Positions 1 through 9,249 are shown, numbered from the stretch's first letter. The stretch is 63,516 nucleotides of DNA from [Eubacterium] yurii subsp. margaretiae ATCC 43715 (GCA_000146855.1 GL405246.1:145610-209125), one strand, 5' to 3'. The notes: generated by a model not told the origin, from the letters alone. Numbers and translations: made by a program.

Positions 1-130
1 TAATTTTTTACATTTTTAGGTTTAAAATATAAGTGCAACACTTAATAATATATATTTATTTTAGGGTTTTTAGTAAATTATATTTTATAAGAAAATAACA
101 TATATTATTACGTCTTTGAGGTAGATATGT

Positions 131-1012
131 TTATTTTTTTCCTATTCCGTTTTCTCTTGCATAGTAGAAGAGATATTGCTGTGCATAGCCACCAAGAGAG
201 CCGAATTTATCAATACAAAACTTCCTTATCTTAGGAAGCGACATATCGGTATCTTGGAGATAAAACTCGCCTATGACTCTCTTAACCCATACATCTACAG
301 GGAAGGCATCATATTTCGCCAGACCGAAAAGTGCAATGCAATCTGCTACCTTTGCTCCTACACCTTGAAGTTCTTGGAGTTTTTCACTACATTCATCAAG
401 CGAAAGCTTGTCAAAGTCTGATGATTTGATATTATTTTCTACTATATATGAGGCTGTTTTTTGGATGTAAGGTGCTCTAAAAGCTGTCTTTGCATCTCGT
501 ATTAGCTGTATATCAGCATCTTTTAGAGCCTGCATTGTAGGAAAAGAATAGAATTTTTTGCCATTGAAGGTGTCGATGTGTTGACCTAATGACTGGGACA
601 AGGTTTCAACGGATTTTTTTATCATAGGTATGGAATTTCTGGCAGAGATTATAAAGGAAATTATCATCTCGTGGAAGTCTTGATGTAGTATTCTTATGCC
701 ATATCCAAATTCTGCAGAAGCTTTGAGATACTCGTCAATTCCACTTAACTTTTCTTTTATAGCTGAGTAATCTGTATTAAGGTCAAAATATGAAATCCAT
801 AGCTTTTCCACATCATCTACGCTTGAGTTTTTTAAGATTATATTGTCATCTTCTATAGATACATTTATAACCTTGTCAAATGCTATTGCAGTGTATGAGC
901 CATCATCTTCCGCCTCCCATCTGAAACACTGTCCACATTCAAATATATGTTTGGGATAAAAATCACTTACTCCACTTATTATAATGTTATTTCCCTTTTT
1001 TGATATATCCAT
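131..1012 (-). CDS. ogg: 8-oxoguanine DNA glycosylase (OGG family)
   Basis: Base-excision repair enzyme that removes oxidised guanine and nicks the strand. The N-terminal OGG_N part carries the family signature CGQCFRW (near residue 26), followed by a helix-hairpin-helix GPD domain (about residues 115-270). The catalytic lysine is in GVGAKVADC (about K221) and the catalytic aspartate in PVDVWV (about D240), both as in human OGG1. The ORF opens at 1027, but AAAGGAAG lies just before the second ATG at 1012, so 1012 is the better start (293 aa). It appears monocistronic. Family call is firm; substrate specificity follows from the family. Confidence 0.93.
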   Translation of the reverse strand: MDISKKGNNIIISGVSDFYPKHIFECGQCFRWEAEDDGSYTAIAFDKVINVSIEDDNIILKNSSVDDVEKLWISYFDLNTDYSAIKEKLSGIDEYLKASAEFGYGIRILHQDFHEMIISFIISARNSIPMIKKSVETLSQSLGQHIDTFNGKKFYSFPTMQALKDADIQLIRDAKTAFRAPYIQKTASYIVENNIKSSDFDKLSLDECSEKLQELQGVGAKVADCIALFGLAKYDAFPVDVWVKRVIGEFYLQDTDMSLPKIRKFCIDKFGSLGGYAQQYLFYYARENGIGKK

Positions 1013-1066
1013 AAAACTTCCTTTCATTTATATAGAAAATATGATATATTTAGAATATTCCCACTT

Positions 1067-1182
1067 ATACTAATCTCCATTTAAAAAGTCATGCAAAATA
1101 TTTTGTGTATGCTGATTACTTTTAAACTGTATGACATTCATAAGCAGAATATTTACATGGTGATTTAAAAGCTTTTTAGTAT
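1067..1182. repeat. R1 repeat, copy 1
   Basis: A 116-bp AT-rich element starting ATACTAATCTCCATTTAAAA and ending GCTTTTTAGTAT. Close copies lie at 9093-9206, 41325-41438 and inverted at 36866-36980. The two ends are imperfect inverted repeats (ATACTAA..TTTAAA..CATG against ATACTAAAA..TTTAAA..CCATGT). It looks like a MITE-type element; no coding capacity was seen. Confidence 0.7.
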
Positions 1183-1387
1183 TGCTTGCTATTTAAAAAT
1201 ATAGATTATTAGTTGCTATACTTGTATAGTAAAATTAAATTTTTAAATATAGTATAAACTTTAATAGGCTATTTAAGTCTGATACTATAATTATTAGAAT
1301 AATAGATAATAGAATTTTTATAATTATTTTATAAATCAAATACTCAATCAGATACTAATATAATATTCTTACATTTTATAATTCAAA

Positions 1388-1416
1388 TTTACACAATATA
1401 CCGCTTGTGATATAAT
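1388..1416 (+). promoter_or_regulatory. Promoter of the 32-aa membrane peptide gene
   Basis: TTTACA (1388-1393), a 17-bp spacer, then TATAAT (1411-1416) preceded by TGA, an extended -10. The peptide start lies about 40 bp beyond the expected transcription start. Confidence 0.75.
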
Positions 1417-1463
1417 CTAATTGTTATCACTGACAATCCGATAACAGATCGGAGGTGAAACTC

Positions 1464-1562
1464 TTGGAATACCTAATATTAAACATGATACTTTCTATTA
1501 TAGCTAATGTAGTGAGGTATTTTATCTGCAAATGGCTTGATAGAAAAAGCAGTGATAACTGA
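1464..1562 (+). CDS. Small single-span membrane peptide (32 aa)
   Basis: TTG start with GGAGGTG six bases upstream; 32 codons ending TGA. The peptide is one hydrophobic helix (roughly residues 4-22, ILNMILSIIANVVRYFICKW) and a charged tail (LDRKSSDN). It has its own promoter (1388-1416) and a strong terminator directly after the stop, so it is a complete mini-gene. Similar about 30-residue peptides with a YICKWLD-like motif occur, from memory, in many Firmicutes and resemble toxic peptides of type I toxin-antitoxin systems. Function here is unproven. No antisense RNA gene could be assigned with confidence. Confidence 0.65.
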   Translation: MEYLILNMILSIIANVVRYFICKWLDRKSSDN

Positions 1563-1571
1563 TTTATCATT

Positions 1572-1603
1572 AAAAAGCACATACTGGCGGTATGTGCTTT
1601 TTT
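1572..1603 (+). terminator. Intrinsic terminator of the 32-aa peptide gene
   Basis: Perfect stem AAAAGCACATAC / GTATGTGCTTTT with a five-base loop (TGGCG) and a T run. It starts nine bases after the stop codon. Confidence 0.85.
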
Positions 1604-2057
1604 GGTGAATCTTGAATTTCAAATTCTTACTTTTGAAACTACCTAATATTAAACTTTGTATCTCAATTATACTCTTTTTTTCATTTTTGTCAAGTAAGCA
1701 CAAATTCCTTTGCCAAGTGAATATAAAACTAAAACTTTGCTTGATAAAACCTAATCTTCTTAATATATAGCTAAAAATAAAATAAGCATTAAAAATAAAT
1801 AGAATTATTATTTAAGTAAGATTGACATTGCTTACCTATTTTGATACAATTCATTATAGAAATATAAATTTTCCACAATTTTTACATAAGTGCATTTTAT
1901 AATCTACAATTATAATGAAATTTTTTATTTCAGAGTTTAATTTTATGAACAATTTTTTGAAATGAAAGTAAATTATTGTGCAAAAAATTTAAGTTGAAAG
2001 AGCATCTTACATAAGTAAAAGTTATAAGCTTCATTTTATAATTTTAAGGAGTGTGCC

Positions 2058-2996
2058 ATGAAAACACTTAGAAAAAAGGGTATTGCCTTATTTTTGATTT
2101 TTTTAGCAATGGGACTAATATTAGCAATATATGCTGTAGAGGAAGACTATGATAATTCAGGTTTTATAAAAAGCAAGGATTTGAAGATTGAGAAAAAGTC
2201 ACCTAAATTAACTCAACAACATCTAAAGTACAGTATGCAGAAAAAGAAGATATTATTTGATGATAAAAATAAGAAACAAAGAGCTTTGGGAAGATATTCA
2301 AATATCACGCCTGACAAAAAGATAGACTGGAGTGTAGTAGAACTTGAGGGTAAATGTGATATACCCGGTGCAGATGAGATGTTTGGATATAAGAAAAAGA
2401 CTCTTGAGATGTTTAATAAAATAACTATTGACGGCAAAAAAATAACCCTTCCTATGACTTTTGAAGACTTGGGAAAAGAATATAAGGAGTTTGAAAATAT
2501 TGATTACATTAAGATAAGTGAAGAAAATCAACCTTTTATTATAAAAAATACTAAAAATAATTATTATATTAAGGTTGTCAGCTTAGTACTTATAGATAAT
2601 GTTGGAAATGAAAGTTATGCTTTTGAAAAATATATTGATGTATATAATAAAGATTACTTTATTATTCAACTTACTGCAGAATCGAGAACTAAGAAGATAT
2701 ATGGTTTAGAAACTCAAGGATTTGATTCTTATTTTGCAAAAGCAGATTTGAGAGTTGACAATATAGGAGTGGGAAATACTTTTAACGAGATGTATGCAAA
2801 GTTTGGAGAGCCAAGTATGGCATTTTTGTTTGAAAAAGGTAGACGTGCAGTATATCAAGGCGTTAACAAACAAGGAGATATCTATACCATATCATTCTAC
2901 TCAAAGAGTATTAAAGAAGGAAAAGACACTATTTATCCAAAACCAAATGTCATAACAGATATTGAAGTTTATCTTGGCGCTGGCGCTTTTTTTTAA
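2058..2996 (+). CDS. Exported protein, tandem family member 1
   Basis: First of seven adjacent paralogues (312 aa). The N-terminus has basic residues and a hydrophobic helix (about 8-27) but no clear lipobox or AXA site, so it may stay membrane-anchored. Family motifs follow: ALGRYSNITPDKKIDW (normally ATGRYANKTPDGKVQW), then ITIDGKKITLPMTFEDLGKEY, then GVGNTFNEMYAKFGEP, then KPNVITDIEV near the end. It is the most divergent member. Start supported by AAGGAG upstream of ATG. I do not recognise a named family. The G(I)GVG-TFNEMYAKFG-P motif recalls the SmpA/BLIP-like fold, which is only a guess. Confidence 0.8.
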   Translation: MKTLRKKGIALFLIFLAMGLILAIYAVEEDYDNSGFIKSKDLKIEKKSPKLTQQHLKYSMQKKKILFDDKNKKQRALGRYSNITPDKKIDWSVVELEGKCDIPGADEMFGYKKKTLEMFNKITIDGKKITLPMTFEDLGKEYKEFENIDYIKISEENQPFIIKNTKNNYYIKVVSLVLIDNVGNESYAFEKYIDVYNKDYFIIQLTAESRTKKIYGLETQGFDSYFAKADLRVDNIGVGNTFNEMYAKFGEPSMAFLFEKGRRAVYQGVNKQGDIYTISFYSKSIKEGKDTIYPKPNVITDIEVYLGAGAFF

Positions 2997-3104
2997 AGCT
3001 TGCTATTTTAGTCAAAATAAGCTTGATATATTCAAGAAATGAGTTATTAAAAACTCATATTAATTTTATAACCATAGTATTATATCAATTAAAAAGGAGA
3101 AAAA

Positions 3105-4007
3105 ATGAAAAAATTGGGACAACTTTCAAAAAAATTATTTGCATTTTCAGTTATTTTAATGCTCACAGTAGGTGCAGGAGCTATAAATGCTCAGGGCAAT
3201 ATCAATATTACAAAAAATAACGAAGCTTTTTTAGTAAAGGTGATGGCTCAAAAATCAGCATTTAAAAAGCAACAGATGCTTATTGACTATTCAAGCAAAA
3301 AGCAAGCAGCAACAGGAAGATATGCTGACAAGACTCCGGACGGCAAGATAAGCTGTACTGTAAGCAAAGATACCAACTACGACTTGACACCTGTTGCAAT
3401 GGAAATGATGAAAAAATTAACTTTAGGCGGAAAGAAAATAACTCTTCCTACTACATTTGCAAGTATTGGAGCAAATTATGGAGAGTTTGACAATTTTGAC
3501 TACCTAAAACTAAAAAAAGACGAGAAAGTGGTAGTCCTAGAAAATACGAAAAATAAGGCAAATCTACTATTTGAAACAACATCTTTAAAAATAACGGATT
3601 TAAAGAAGTTGGGATTTAACGATTTTGTACTTCGTGGTGATTTGTACCAAAGATATAGATATGACTTGGCTGTAGGTCTTGATTTGGAAAATAAGAAAAT
3701 AGTAGGACTTTACAATTCCAATAACTATCTATGGGCTACAAGAGATCTCAAAGTTGACAAAGTAGGAATTGGCAGCACGTTCAACGAAATGTATGCCAAA
3801 TTCGGTACACCTACCTTTATTAGAAAACAAAAAGCAAAAGAATTCAATCTTACAAGTGTAGGATACTCATTTTTTGATGAGAACAATAATGTAAGTATTA
3901 TTGTCTTCCATCACTCTGATAAAGTGTTTAACGGTAGAGAATTTGTCGCTTCAAAACCTAATATTATAACTGAAGTTGCTGTTGATTTCCGCTATATGAG
4001 TAAGTAA
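3105..4007 (+). CDS. Exported protein, tandem family member 2
   Basis: 300 aa with a signal peptide (MKKLGQLSKKLFAFS..., hydrophobic core, then GAINAQG as a likely signal peptidase I site near residue 30). Carries all family motifs: AATGRYADKTPDGKIS, LTLGGKKITLPTTFASIG, GIGSTFNEMYAKFGTP and KPNIITEVAV. No lipobox cysteine. Preceded by AAAAAGGAGAAAAA. A 266-bp gap follows, so member 3 may have its own promoter. Function unknown; probably acts outside the membrane. Confidence 0.82.
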   Translation: MKKLGQLSKKLFAFSVILMLTVGAGAINAQGNINITKNNEAFLVKVMAQKSAFKKQQMLIDYSSKKQAATGRYADKTPDGKISCTVSKDTNYDLTPVAMEMMKKLTLGGKKITLPTTFASIGANYGEFDNFDYLKLKKDEKVVVLENTKNKANLLFETTSLKITDLKKLGFNDFVLRGDLYQRYRYDLAVGLDLENKKIVGLYNSNNYLWATRDLKVDKVGIGSTFNEMYAKFGTPTFIRKQKAKEFNLTSVGYSFFDENNNVSIIVFHHSDKVFNGREFVASKPNIITEVAVDFRYMSK

Positions 4008-4273
4008 TCAGCGATAAACAACAGATGCAACAAATATAAATAAAGTATAATATAAATATTGTCTATGGCTCAAAAATTATTGCTTTTTGTAGTGTTATCA
4101 AAGGATAAATTTTAAAGATATCATAATTAAGCAAGTTCAATAGTATAGTATTAAAATAAGTTACACTTATTTAAGATTATATCTTTGCTGTAATATTTAT
4201 AAGTAGGAAATTTCTACTATTATTTAAAATTTATTATAAACTAAATGTATCAATATTAAAAAAGGATAAAAAA

Positions 4274-5167
4274 ATGAAAAAATTCAGTCAATTTAACAAA
4301 AAGATATTTGCACTATCACTTGTAGGCATGCTTGCTCTTGGAGTACTTAGTGGATGTGCAAGTTCAAATTTAAAAGTTATTCCAAAAGATATAGATGCAC
4401 TAAAGGCTCTATTGCAAGAAAAAGGTAACTTCAAAGTATCGGAAAGCATACTTGACGAAAACGGTGACCAAGAGGCTACAGGAATGTACGCTGATACTAC
4501 ACCTGATGGTAAGGTAAATTGGAATGAGAAAAATGACTATGAAACTGTAAGTCCTAAAGCAGAAGAAATTTCTAAAAATATAACATTGGACGACAAAAAA
4601 ATCGCCTTACCTATGACTTTTAGTGATTTAGGCGAACAATATGCTGAATTTAACAATGTAGACTTTTCAAAACTAAATAACGATATGGCACCTATCATTA
4701 TAGAAAATACAAAAACTAAGATGAATATGTTAGTATTAAATACAGATGCCATGCCTATGAATGCTACTTTGGGATTTGACCAAGAAGCTCTAATAGTTGA
4801 TTTATTTGGAGGAGGCACACATAAGATAGGTGTTGGTATAAATTTAAAAGATAAGAAAATTTTAAGTATAGGTACTAATGGAGCAAGTTTTTCAAGTGAA
4901 AGAAATCTTAAAGTAAATGATATTGGAGTAGGCAATACATTCAACGAGATGTATGCAAAATTTGGAAATCCTGTTAAGATTCAAAAAAATGAAATGGGAC
5001 ACTATACTGATACAATGGCAATGTATGCTTATACTGATGAAAAAGGGAATATGTATGGAGCTTATTTCGTACATTCAGACAAAAAATTTGATGGAACAAA
5101 TTATATTAAGACAAAACCTAATGTAATAACAGCTGTGAATGTTTTGTATTTTAGTAATAACAAATAG
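4274..5167 (+). CDS. Lipoprotein, tandem family member 3
   Basis: 297 aa. Signal peptide ends in the lipobox LSGC (Cys about residue 27), so it should be lipid-anchored on the outer face. Very close to member 4 along its length (shared runs such as AEEISKNITLD and AEFNNVDFSKLNND). Family motifs ATGMYADTTPDGKVNW and DIGVGNTFNEMYAKFGNP are present. A 46-bp gap to member 4 is nearly copied between members 4 and 5, which points to recent tandem duplication. Function unknown. Confidence 0.83.
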   Translation: MKKFSQFNKKIFALSLVGMLALGVLSGCASSNLKVIPKDIDALKALLQEKGNFKVSESILDENGDQEATGMYADTTPDGKVNWNEKNDYETVSPKAEEISKNITLDDKKIALPMTFSDLGEQYAEFNNVDFSKLNNDMAPIIIENTKTKMNMLVLNTDAMPMNATLGFDQEALIVDLFGGGTHKIGVGINLKDKKILSIGTNGASFSSERNLKVNDIGVGNTFNEMYAKFGNPVKIQKNEMGHYTDTMAMYAYTDEKGNMYGAYFVHSDKKFDGTNYIKTKPNVITAVNVLYFSNNK

Positions 5168-5213
5168 ATAGGAAAACAAGCTTTATATTTATCAGTATTA
5201 AAAGGAGAAAAAA

Positions 5214-6107
5214 ATGAAAAAGTTAAGTCAATTTAGCAAAAGAATATTTGCACTTTCCCTCGTAGGAATGCTTACAGTAGGAGTATTTACTGCCAATGCA
5301 AGTGCAAATTTAAAGGTTATACCAAGAGATTTAAATGCACTAAAGACTTTATTTCAACAACAGGGCAACTATAAAACACCTGCAAGTATACTGGATAAAA
5401 ATGGCAAACAATCAGCAACAGGAAGATATGCCAATAAAACACCTGATGGTAAAGTGCAATGGAATGTGGAAAAAAACTTTGAAACTGTAAGTCCTAAAGC
5501 AGAAGAAATTTCTAAAAATATAACATTGGACGGTAAAAAAATTACTCTTCCTATGACTTTTAGTAATTTGGGTGCACAATATGCTGAATTTAACAATGTA
5601 GACTTTTCAAAACTGAATAACGATAAGGCGCCTTTCATTATAGAAAATACAAAAACTAAGATGAAGATGTTAGTTTTAGATGCAGATGGTATGCCTATGA
5701 ATTCTGATATGGGATTTAATCAAGAAGCTATAATGGTTGAATTATTAGGAGGAGGCAAACATAAGATAGGCGTGAGTATAAATCCAAAAGATAAAAAAAT
5801 TATTGGACTAAATACTAATGGAGGAAGTTTTTCAAGTGAAAGAGATGTCAAAATAAATGGAATAGGAGTTGGAAGTACATTCAATGAGATGTATGCAAAA
5901 TTCGGAAACCCCATTAAAATTCAAAAAAGTAACATGGACAAGTATACTGATACAATGGTAATTTATGGTCATATTGATGAAAAAGGTAATATATATGGGG
6001 CTTATTTCGTACATTCCGACAAAAAATTTGACGGAAAAAATCGTATTAAGACTAAACCTAATGTAATAACAGCTGTGAATATTTTTTATTTAAGTAATAA
6101 TAAATAG
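5214..6107 (+). CDS. Exported protein, tandem family member 4
   Basis: 297 aa. Same signal-peptide backbone as member 3, but the lipobox is replaced by FTANASANLK, giving an ANA/ASA signal peptidase I site. Predicted to be released rather than lipid-anchored. Family motifs: SATGRYANKTPDGKVQW, ITLDGKKITLPMTFSNLG, GIGVGSTFNEMYAKFGNP, KPNVITAVNI. Separated from member 5 by 45 bp containing AAAAGGAGAAAAA. Function unknown. Confidence 0.83.
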   Translation: MKKLSQFSKRIFALSLVGMLTVGVFTANASANLKVIPRDLNALKTLFQQQGNYKTPASILDKNGKQSATGRYANKTPDGKVQWNVEKNFETVSPKAEEISKNITLDGKKITLPMTFSNLGAQYAEFNNVDFSKLNNDKAPFIIENTKTKMKMLVLDADGMPMNSDMGFNQEAIMVELLGGGKHKIGVSINPKDKKIIGLNTNGGSFSSERDVKINGIGVGSTFNEMYAKFGNPIKIQKSNMDKYTDTMVIYGHIDEKGNIYGAYFVHSDKKFDGKNRIKTKPNVITAVNIFYLSNNK

Positions 6108-6152
6108 ATAGGAAAACAAGTTTTATATTTATCAGTATCAAAAGGAGAAAAA

Positions 6153-7058
6153 ATGAAAAAATTCAGTCAATTTAGCAAAAGAATATTTACGCTTTCACTT
6201 GTAGGAATGCTTATAGTAGGTGTATTTACTGCAAATGCAAATGCAAGTGCAAATTTAAAAGTTAATCAAAAGGATCTAAAAGGACTAAAAGATCTACTGC
6301 TGCAAAACGACAATTCAAAGATAGCTGAAAAGCTGCTTGATAAAAATGGAAAACAAGCAGCTACAGGAAGATATGCCAATAAAACACCTGATGGCAAGGT
6401 GCAATGGAATGTTGAAAAAAAATATAATGTTTTATCTACTGATGCAGAAGGAATATCTAAAAATATAACATTGGATGGTAAAAAAGTATCTTTCCCTATG
6501 AAATTTTCCACTTTAGGACAAAAATATGCTGAATTTGCCAATGTCGATTTTTCAGAATTTAAGCAAGATATGATACCTATTATAGTTGAAAATACTAAAA
6601 ATAAGATGAAGATGTTGATTATAGATACAGACCCTGACGGATATTCTAAGCTTGATTATGTTGGATATAAGCAAAAAATGATATTGGCAGATTTATATGA
6701 AGAAGGAAAAAATAGCATTTGTGTCGGAATAGATACAAATGATAAAAAAATCGTGGGTTTAGTGTCTGGAGGGGTAGGCATTATTAGTAAAAGAGATCTT
6801 AAGATAAACGGTATAGGAGTAGGAAGTACATTTAACGAGATGTATGCAAAATTTGGAACACCTGCAATAGTGCAAAAGTTTAAAATGCAAAAAGATGCTT
6901 ATACTACTGTAGGATATCAACATTTAGATAAAAATGGTAATATGTGGTTTGCTTACTTTTCTAGTTACGACAATATAATTTTTAATAAAAAATATGTAAA
7001 GACAAAGCCTAATGTAATAGCAGCTGTAAATATTTATTGTTATACAAATAATAAATAG
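6153..7058 (+). CDS. Exported protein, tandem family member 5
   Basis: 301 aa with a signal peptide ending in TANANASANLK, two repeated short Ala/Asn codon blocks compared with member 4. Family motifs: AATGRYANKTPDGKVQW, NITLDGKKVSFPMKFSTLG, GIGVGSTFNEMYAKFGTP, KPNVIAAVNI. The leader sequence before the gene closely matches that before member 4. Function unknown. Confidence 0.83.
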   Translation: MKKFSQFSKRIFTLSLVGMLIVGVFTANANASANLKVNQKDLKGLKDLLLQNDNSKIAEKLLDKNGKQAATGRYANKTPDGKVQWNVEKKYNVLSTDAEGISKNITLDGKKVSFPMKFSTLGQKYAEFANVDFSEFKQDMIPIIVENTKNKMKMLIIDTDPDGYSKLDYVGYKQKMILADLYEEGKNSICVGIDTNDKKIVGLVSGGVGIISKRDLKINGIGVGSTFNEMYAKFGTPAIVQKFKMQKDAYTTVGYQHLDKNGNMWFAYFSSYDNIIFNKKYVKTKPNVIAAVNIYCYTNNK

Positions 7059-7110
7059 TAAAAAATAATAATAAAAAATTAAATATTTCAGTATCAAAAG
7101 GAGAAAAGTT

Positions 7111-7995
7111 ATGAAAAATATATCTAAGTTTACAAAAAAAATATTTGTACTTTCACTTGTAGGAATGCTTACATTAGGGGTATTCAGTAGCAATGCCAAT
7201 GCAGAAATGAAAATCACAACAAAAAATGAAAATGCAATAAAGTCTTTATTACTTCAAAAGGGTATTTACACACTACCTAATCAAATATTAGATAGATATG
7301 GCAAACAATCAGCAACAGGAAGATATGCTAATAAAACACCTGACGGTAAAGTGCAATGGAATGTAGAAAAAGATTATAAACTCAAAGGTAACGGCAATAT
7401 AAAAATTTCTCAAAATATCACCTTAGATGGCAAGAAAATAGCATTGCCTATGACACTTTCATCTTTGGGACAAAAATACGCTGAATTTGCTAATGTTGAC
7501 TATTCAAAATTAGATAGCAGCATGGCACCTATAATTATAGAAAATACAAAAAATAAAGTAAAGATGATGATTATTGCAGCAGAAAAGCTAAAAACAGATG
7601 GCAAAAAAGTAGCAATTGGAGAACTTTTTGCTGATGGAAAACATAAGTTAGGTGTCATAATCAATCAAAGTAAAAATAATATAGTGGGAATTCAAACAAA
7701 TAACTTTGTATTTTCAAGCGAAAGAGATTTAAAAATAAACGGTATAGGTGTAGGTAATACCTTCAACGAGATGTATGCAAAGTTTGGAATGCCTGTAGAT
7801 GTAGAAAAAGACAATTTCGAAGACACTTATAATGAAACTAAGGTATCATACGGTTATATGGATGAAAATAATCAATCTTATGCTGTTCGTTTTACTCATG
7901 TAGACAAAAAATTTGACGGCAAAAATTTTATAAAGACAAAGCCAAATGTAATAACAGCTGTAGCGATATTAAAAATGGAGGCAAAAGAAGACTAA
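7111..7995 (+). CDS. Exported protein, tandem family member 6
   Basis: 294 aa. Signal peptide ends in SSNANAEMK (signal peptidase I type). Family motifs: SATGRYANKTPDGKVQW, NITLDGKKIALPMTLSSLG, GIGVGNTFNEMYAKFGMP, KPNVITAVAI. Preceded by CAGTATCAAAAGGAGAAAAG, matching the leader of members 4 and 5, so members 3-6 may form one transcript. Function unknown. Confidence 0.83.
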   Translation: MKNISKFTKKIFVLSLVGMLTLGVFSSNANAEMKITTKNENAIKSLLLQKGIYTLPNQILDRYGKQSATGRYANKTPDGKVQWNVEKDYKLKGNGNIKISQNITLDGKKIALPMTLSSLGQKYAEFANVDYSKLDSSMAPIIIENTKNKVKMMIIAAEKLKTDGKKVAIGELFADGKHKLGVIINQSKNNIVGIQTNNFVFSSERDLKINGIGVGNTFNEMYAKFGMPVDVEKDNFEDTYNETKVSYGYMDENNQSYAVRFTHVDKKFDGKNFIKTKPNVITAVAILKMEAKED

Positions 7996-8121
7996 AAAAG
8001 TCTTAATTTAAATCTTTTAAATATTTGTGCATGAGAAATCTATCAATTATTATATATATAAAATATAAAGAATAAATCCATTCTATAAATTTTATTTAGA
8101 TATCTTTAAAAGGAGAATAAG

Positions 8122-9030
8122 GTGAAAAAATTAAGCACAAAATCTTGTATATCTGCAATTGTCTCTTTGGCGATGGTATTTTCCATGACAGCTTGTCAAA
8201 GCAGCGAAGCTAAGTTTAAAGTAACTGAAAAAGCAGATGTTGAAGCTGTAAAATTAGTTTTTGAAGCTAAAGATTTATCAAAAGAAAAAAGACAATTCAT
8301 AATCGAGGACAAGAATAAGAAACAAGCTGCTACAGGGAAATATGCAAATGCAACACCTGACGGTAAAGCCAAGTGGAACGTTCAAAAGGGTGTTGTAAAT
8401 GGGAATACCCCCATAGCAGAAAAGATGTTTTCCAATATTAGCTTAGATGGCAAAAAGATAACATTGCCGATGGATTTTAAGGATTTGGGGGGAGAATTTG
8501 CAGGATTGGCTAAATTTGACTTTACAAAGATAAACGAGGACATGTCTCCTTTGATAATTGAAAATGAAGTAAATAAAACAAAATTATTTTTTCTTGTAGT
8601 TATGCTTACAGGAGCAGACAATGTCACTGGTGTAAGTAAAGTCTTAACTACAGTAGATGTAATAAAAAATGAAAGTTTTGCCATTGGAGTTAATATAAAT
8701 CCTGCAAATAAAAAAATTACCGGACTTAACGGAAGAAACGGAAATTTGATTTTAAGTGAAAAAGATCTAAAAGTTGACGGCATAGGAGTAGGCAGTACAT
8801 TTAATGAAATGTATGCAAAGTTTGGAAATCCGGGTATGATTATACCTGTTAGAGACGGATTAAATGACGGAGTAATAGCGATGTATGGTTGCACTAATAA
8901 GGACAAGAGCAAGACCTACGTTATTATGTTTGAACATACAAACAAGGTATTTACAGCTAAAGGCTATGAAAATACAAAAGCTAATGTAATAACAAGTGTG
9001 AGTGTAAATTTAAGTGAAAAGTCAAAATAA
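8122..9030 (+). CDS. Lipoprotein, tandem family member 7
   Basis: 302 aa, GTG start behind AAAAGGAGAATAAG. Signal peptide ends in the lipobox MTAC (Cys about residue 25), so lipid-anchored like member 3, although the signal sequence is otherwise different. Family motifs: AATGKYANATPDGKAKW, ISLDGKKITLPMDFKDLG, GIGVGSTFNEMYAKFGNP, KANVITSVSV. A 126-bp gap upstream and a divergent sequence suggest it is an older copy than members 3-6. Function unknown. Confidence 0.82.
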   Translation: MKKLSTKSCISAIVSLAMVFSMTACQSSEAKFKVTEKADVEAVKLVFEAKDLSKEKRQFIIEDKNKKQAATGKYANATPDGKAKWNVQKGVVNGNTPIAEKMFSNISLDGKKITLPMDFKDLGGEFAGLAKFDFTKINEDMSPLIIENEVNKTKLFFLVVMLTGADNVTGVSKVLTTVDVIKNESFAIGVNINPANKKITGLNGRNGNLILSEKDLKVDGIGVGSTFNEMYAKFGNPGMIIPVRDGLNDGVIAMYGCTNKDKSKTYVIMFEHTNKVFTAKGYENTKANVITSVSVNLSEKSK

Positions 9031-9092
9031 GCCAAACTTTTCAAGTTTTTTAATAAACAGCATAAATAAACTTTATTAAAAATTGCAATATC

Positions 9093-9206
9093 ATACTAAT
9101 CTCCATTTAAAAAATGATGCAAAGTATTTTGTATGGTGATTACTTTTAAATTGTATGACGTTAATAAGTAAAATATTTACATGGTGATTTAAAAGGTTTT
9201 TAGTAT
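9093..9206. repeat. R1 repeat, copy 2
   Basis: 114 bp, same orientation as 1067-1182 and clearly alike throughout, with the same ends ATACTAATCTCCATTTAAAA and GGTTTTTAGTAT. Lies in the gap after the tandem family. Confidence 0.7.
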
Positions 9207-9249
9207 CAGTTTGAAAAAAAGCATTTAATACTAATAGTTAATAAAAAAT

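Noticed and set aside
1285..1299. CTATAATTATTAGAA, resembling a PerR box
   Set aside because: Two mismatches in very AT-rich DNA, and no gene or promoter placed to use it.
1479..1703. A 74-codon minus-strand frame overlapping the 32-aa peptide gene
   Set aside because: It runs through the terminator hairpin of the peptide gene, lacks a good ribosome binding site, and has no recognisable features.
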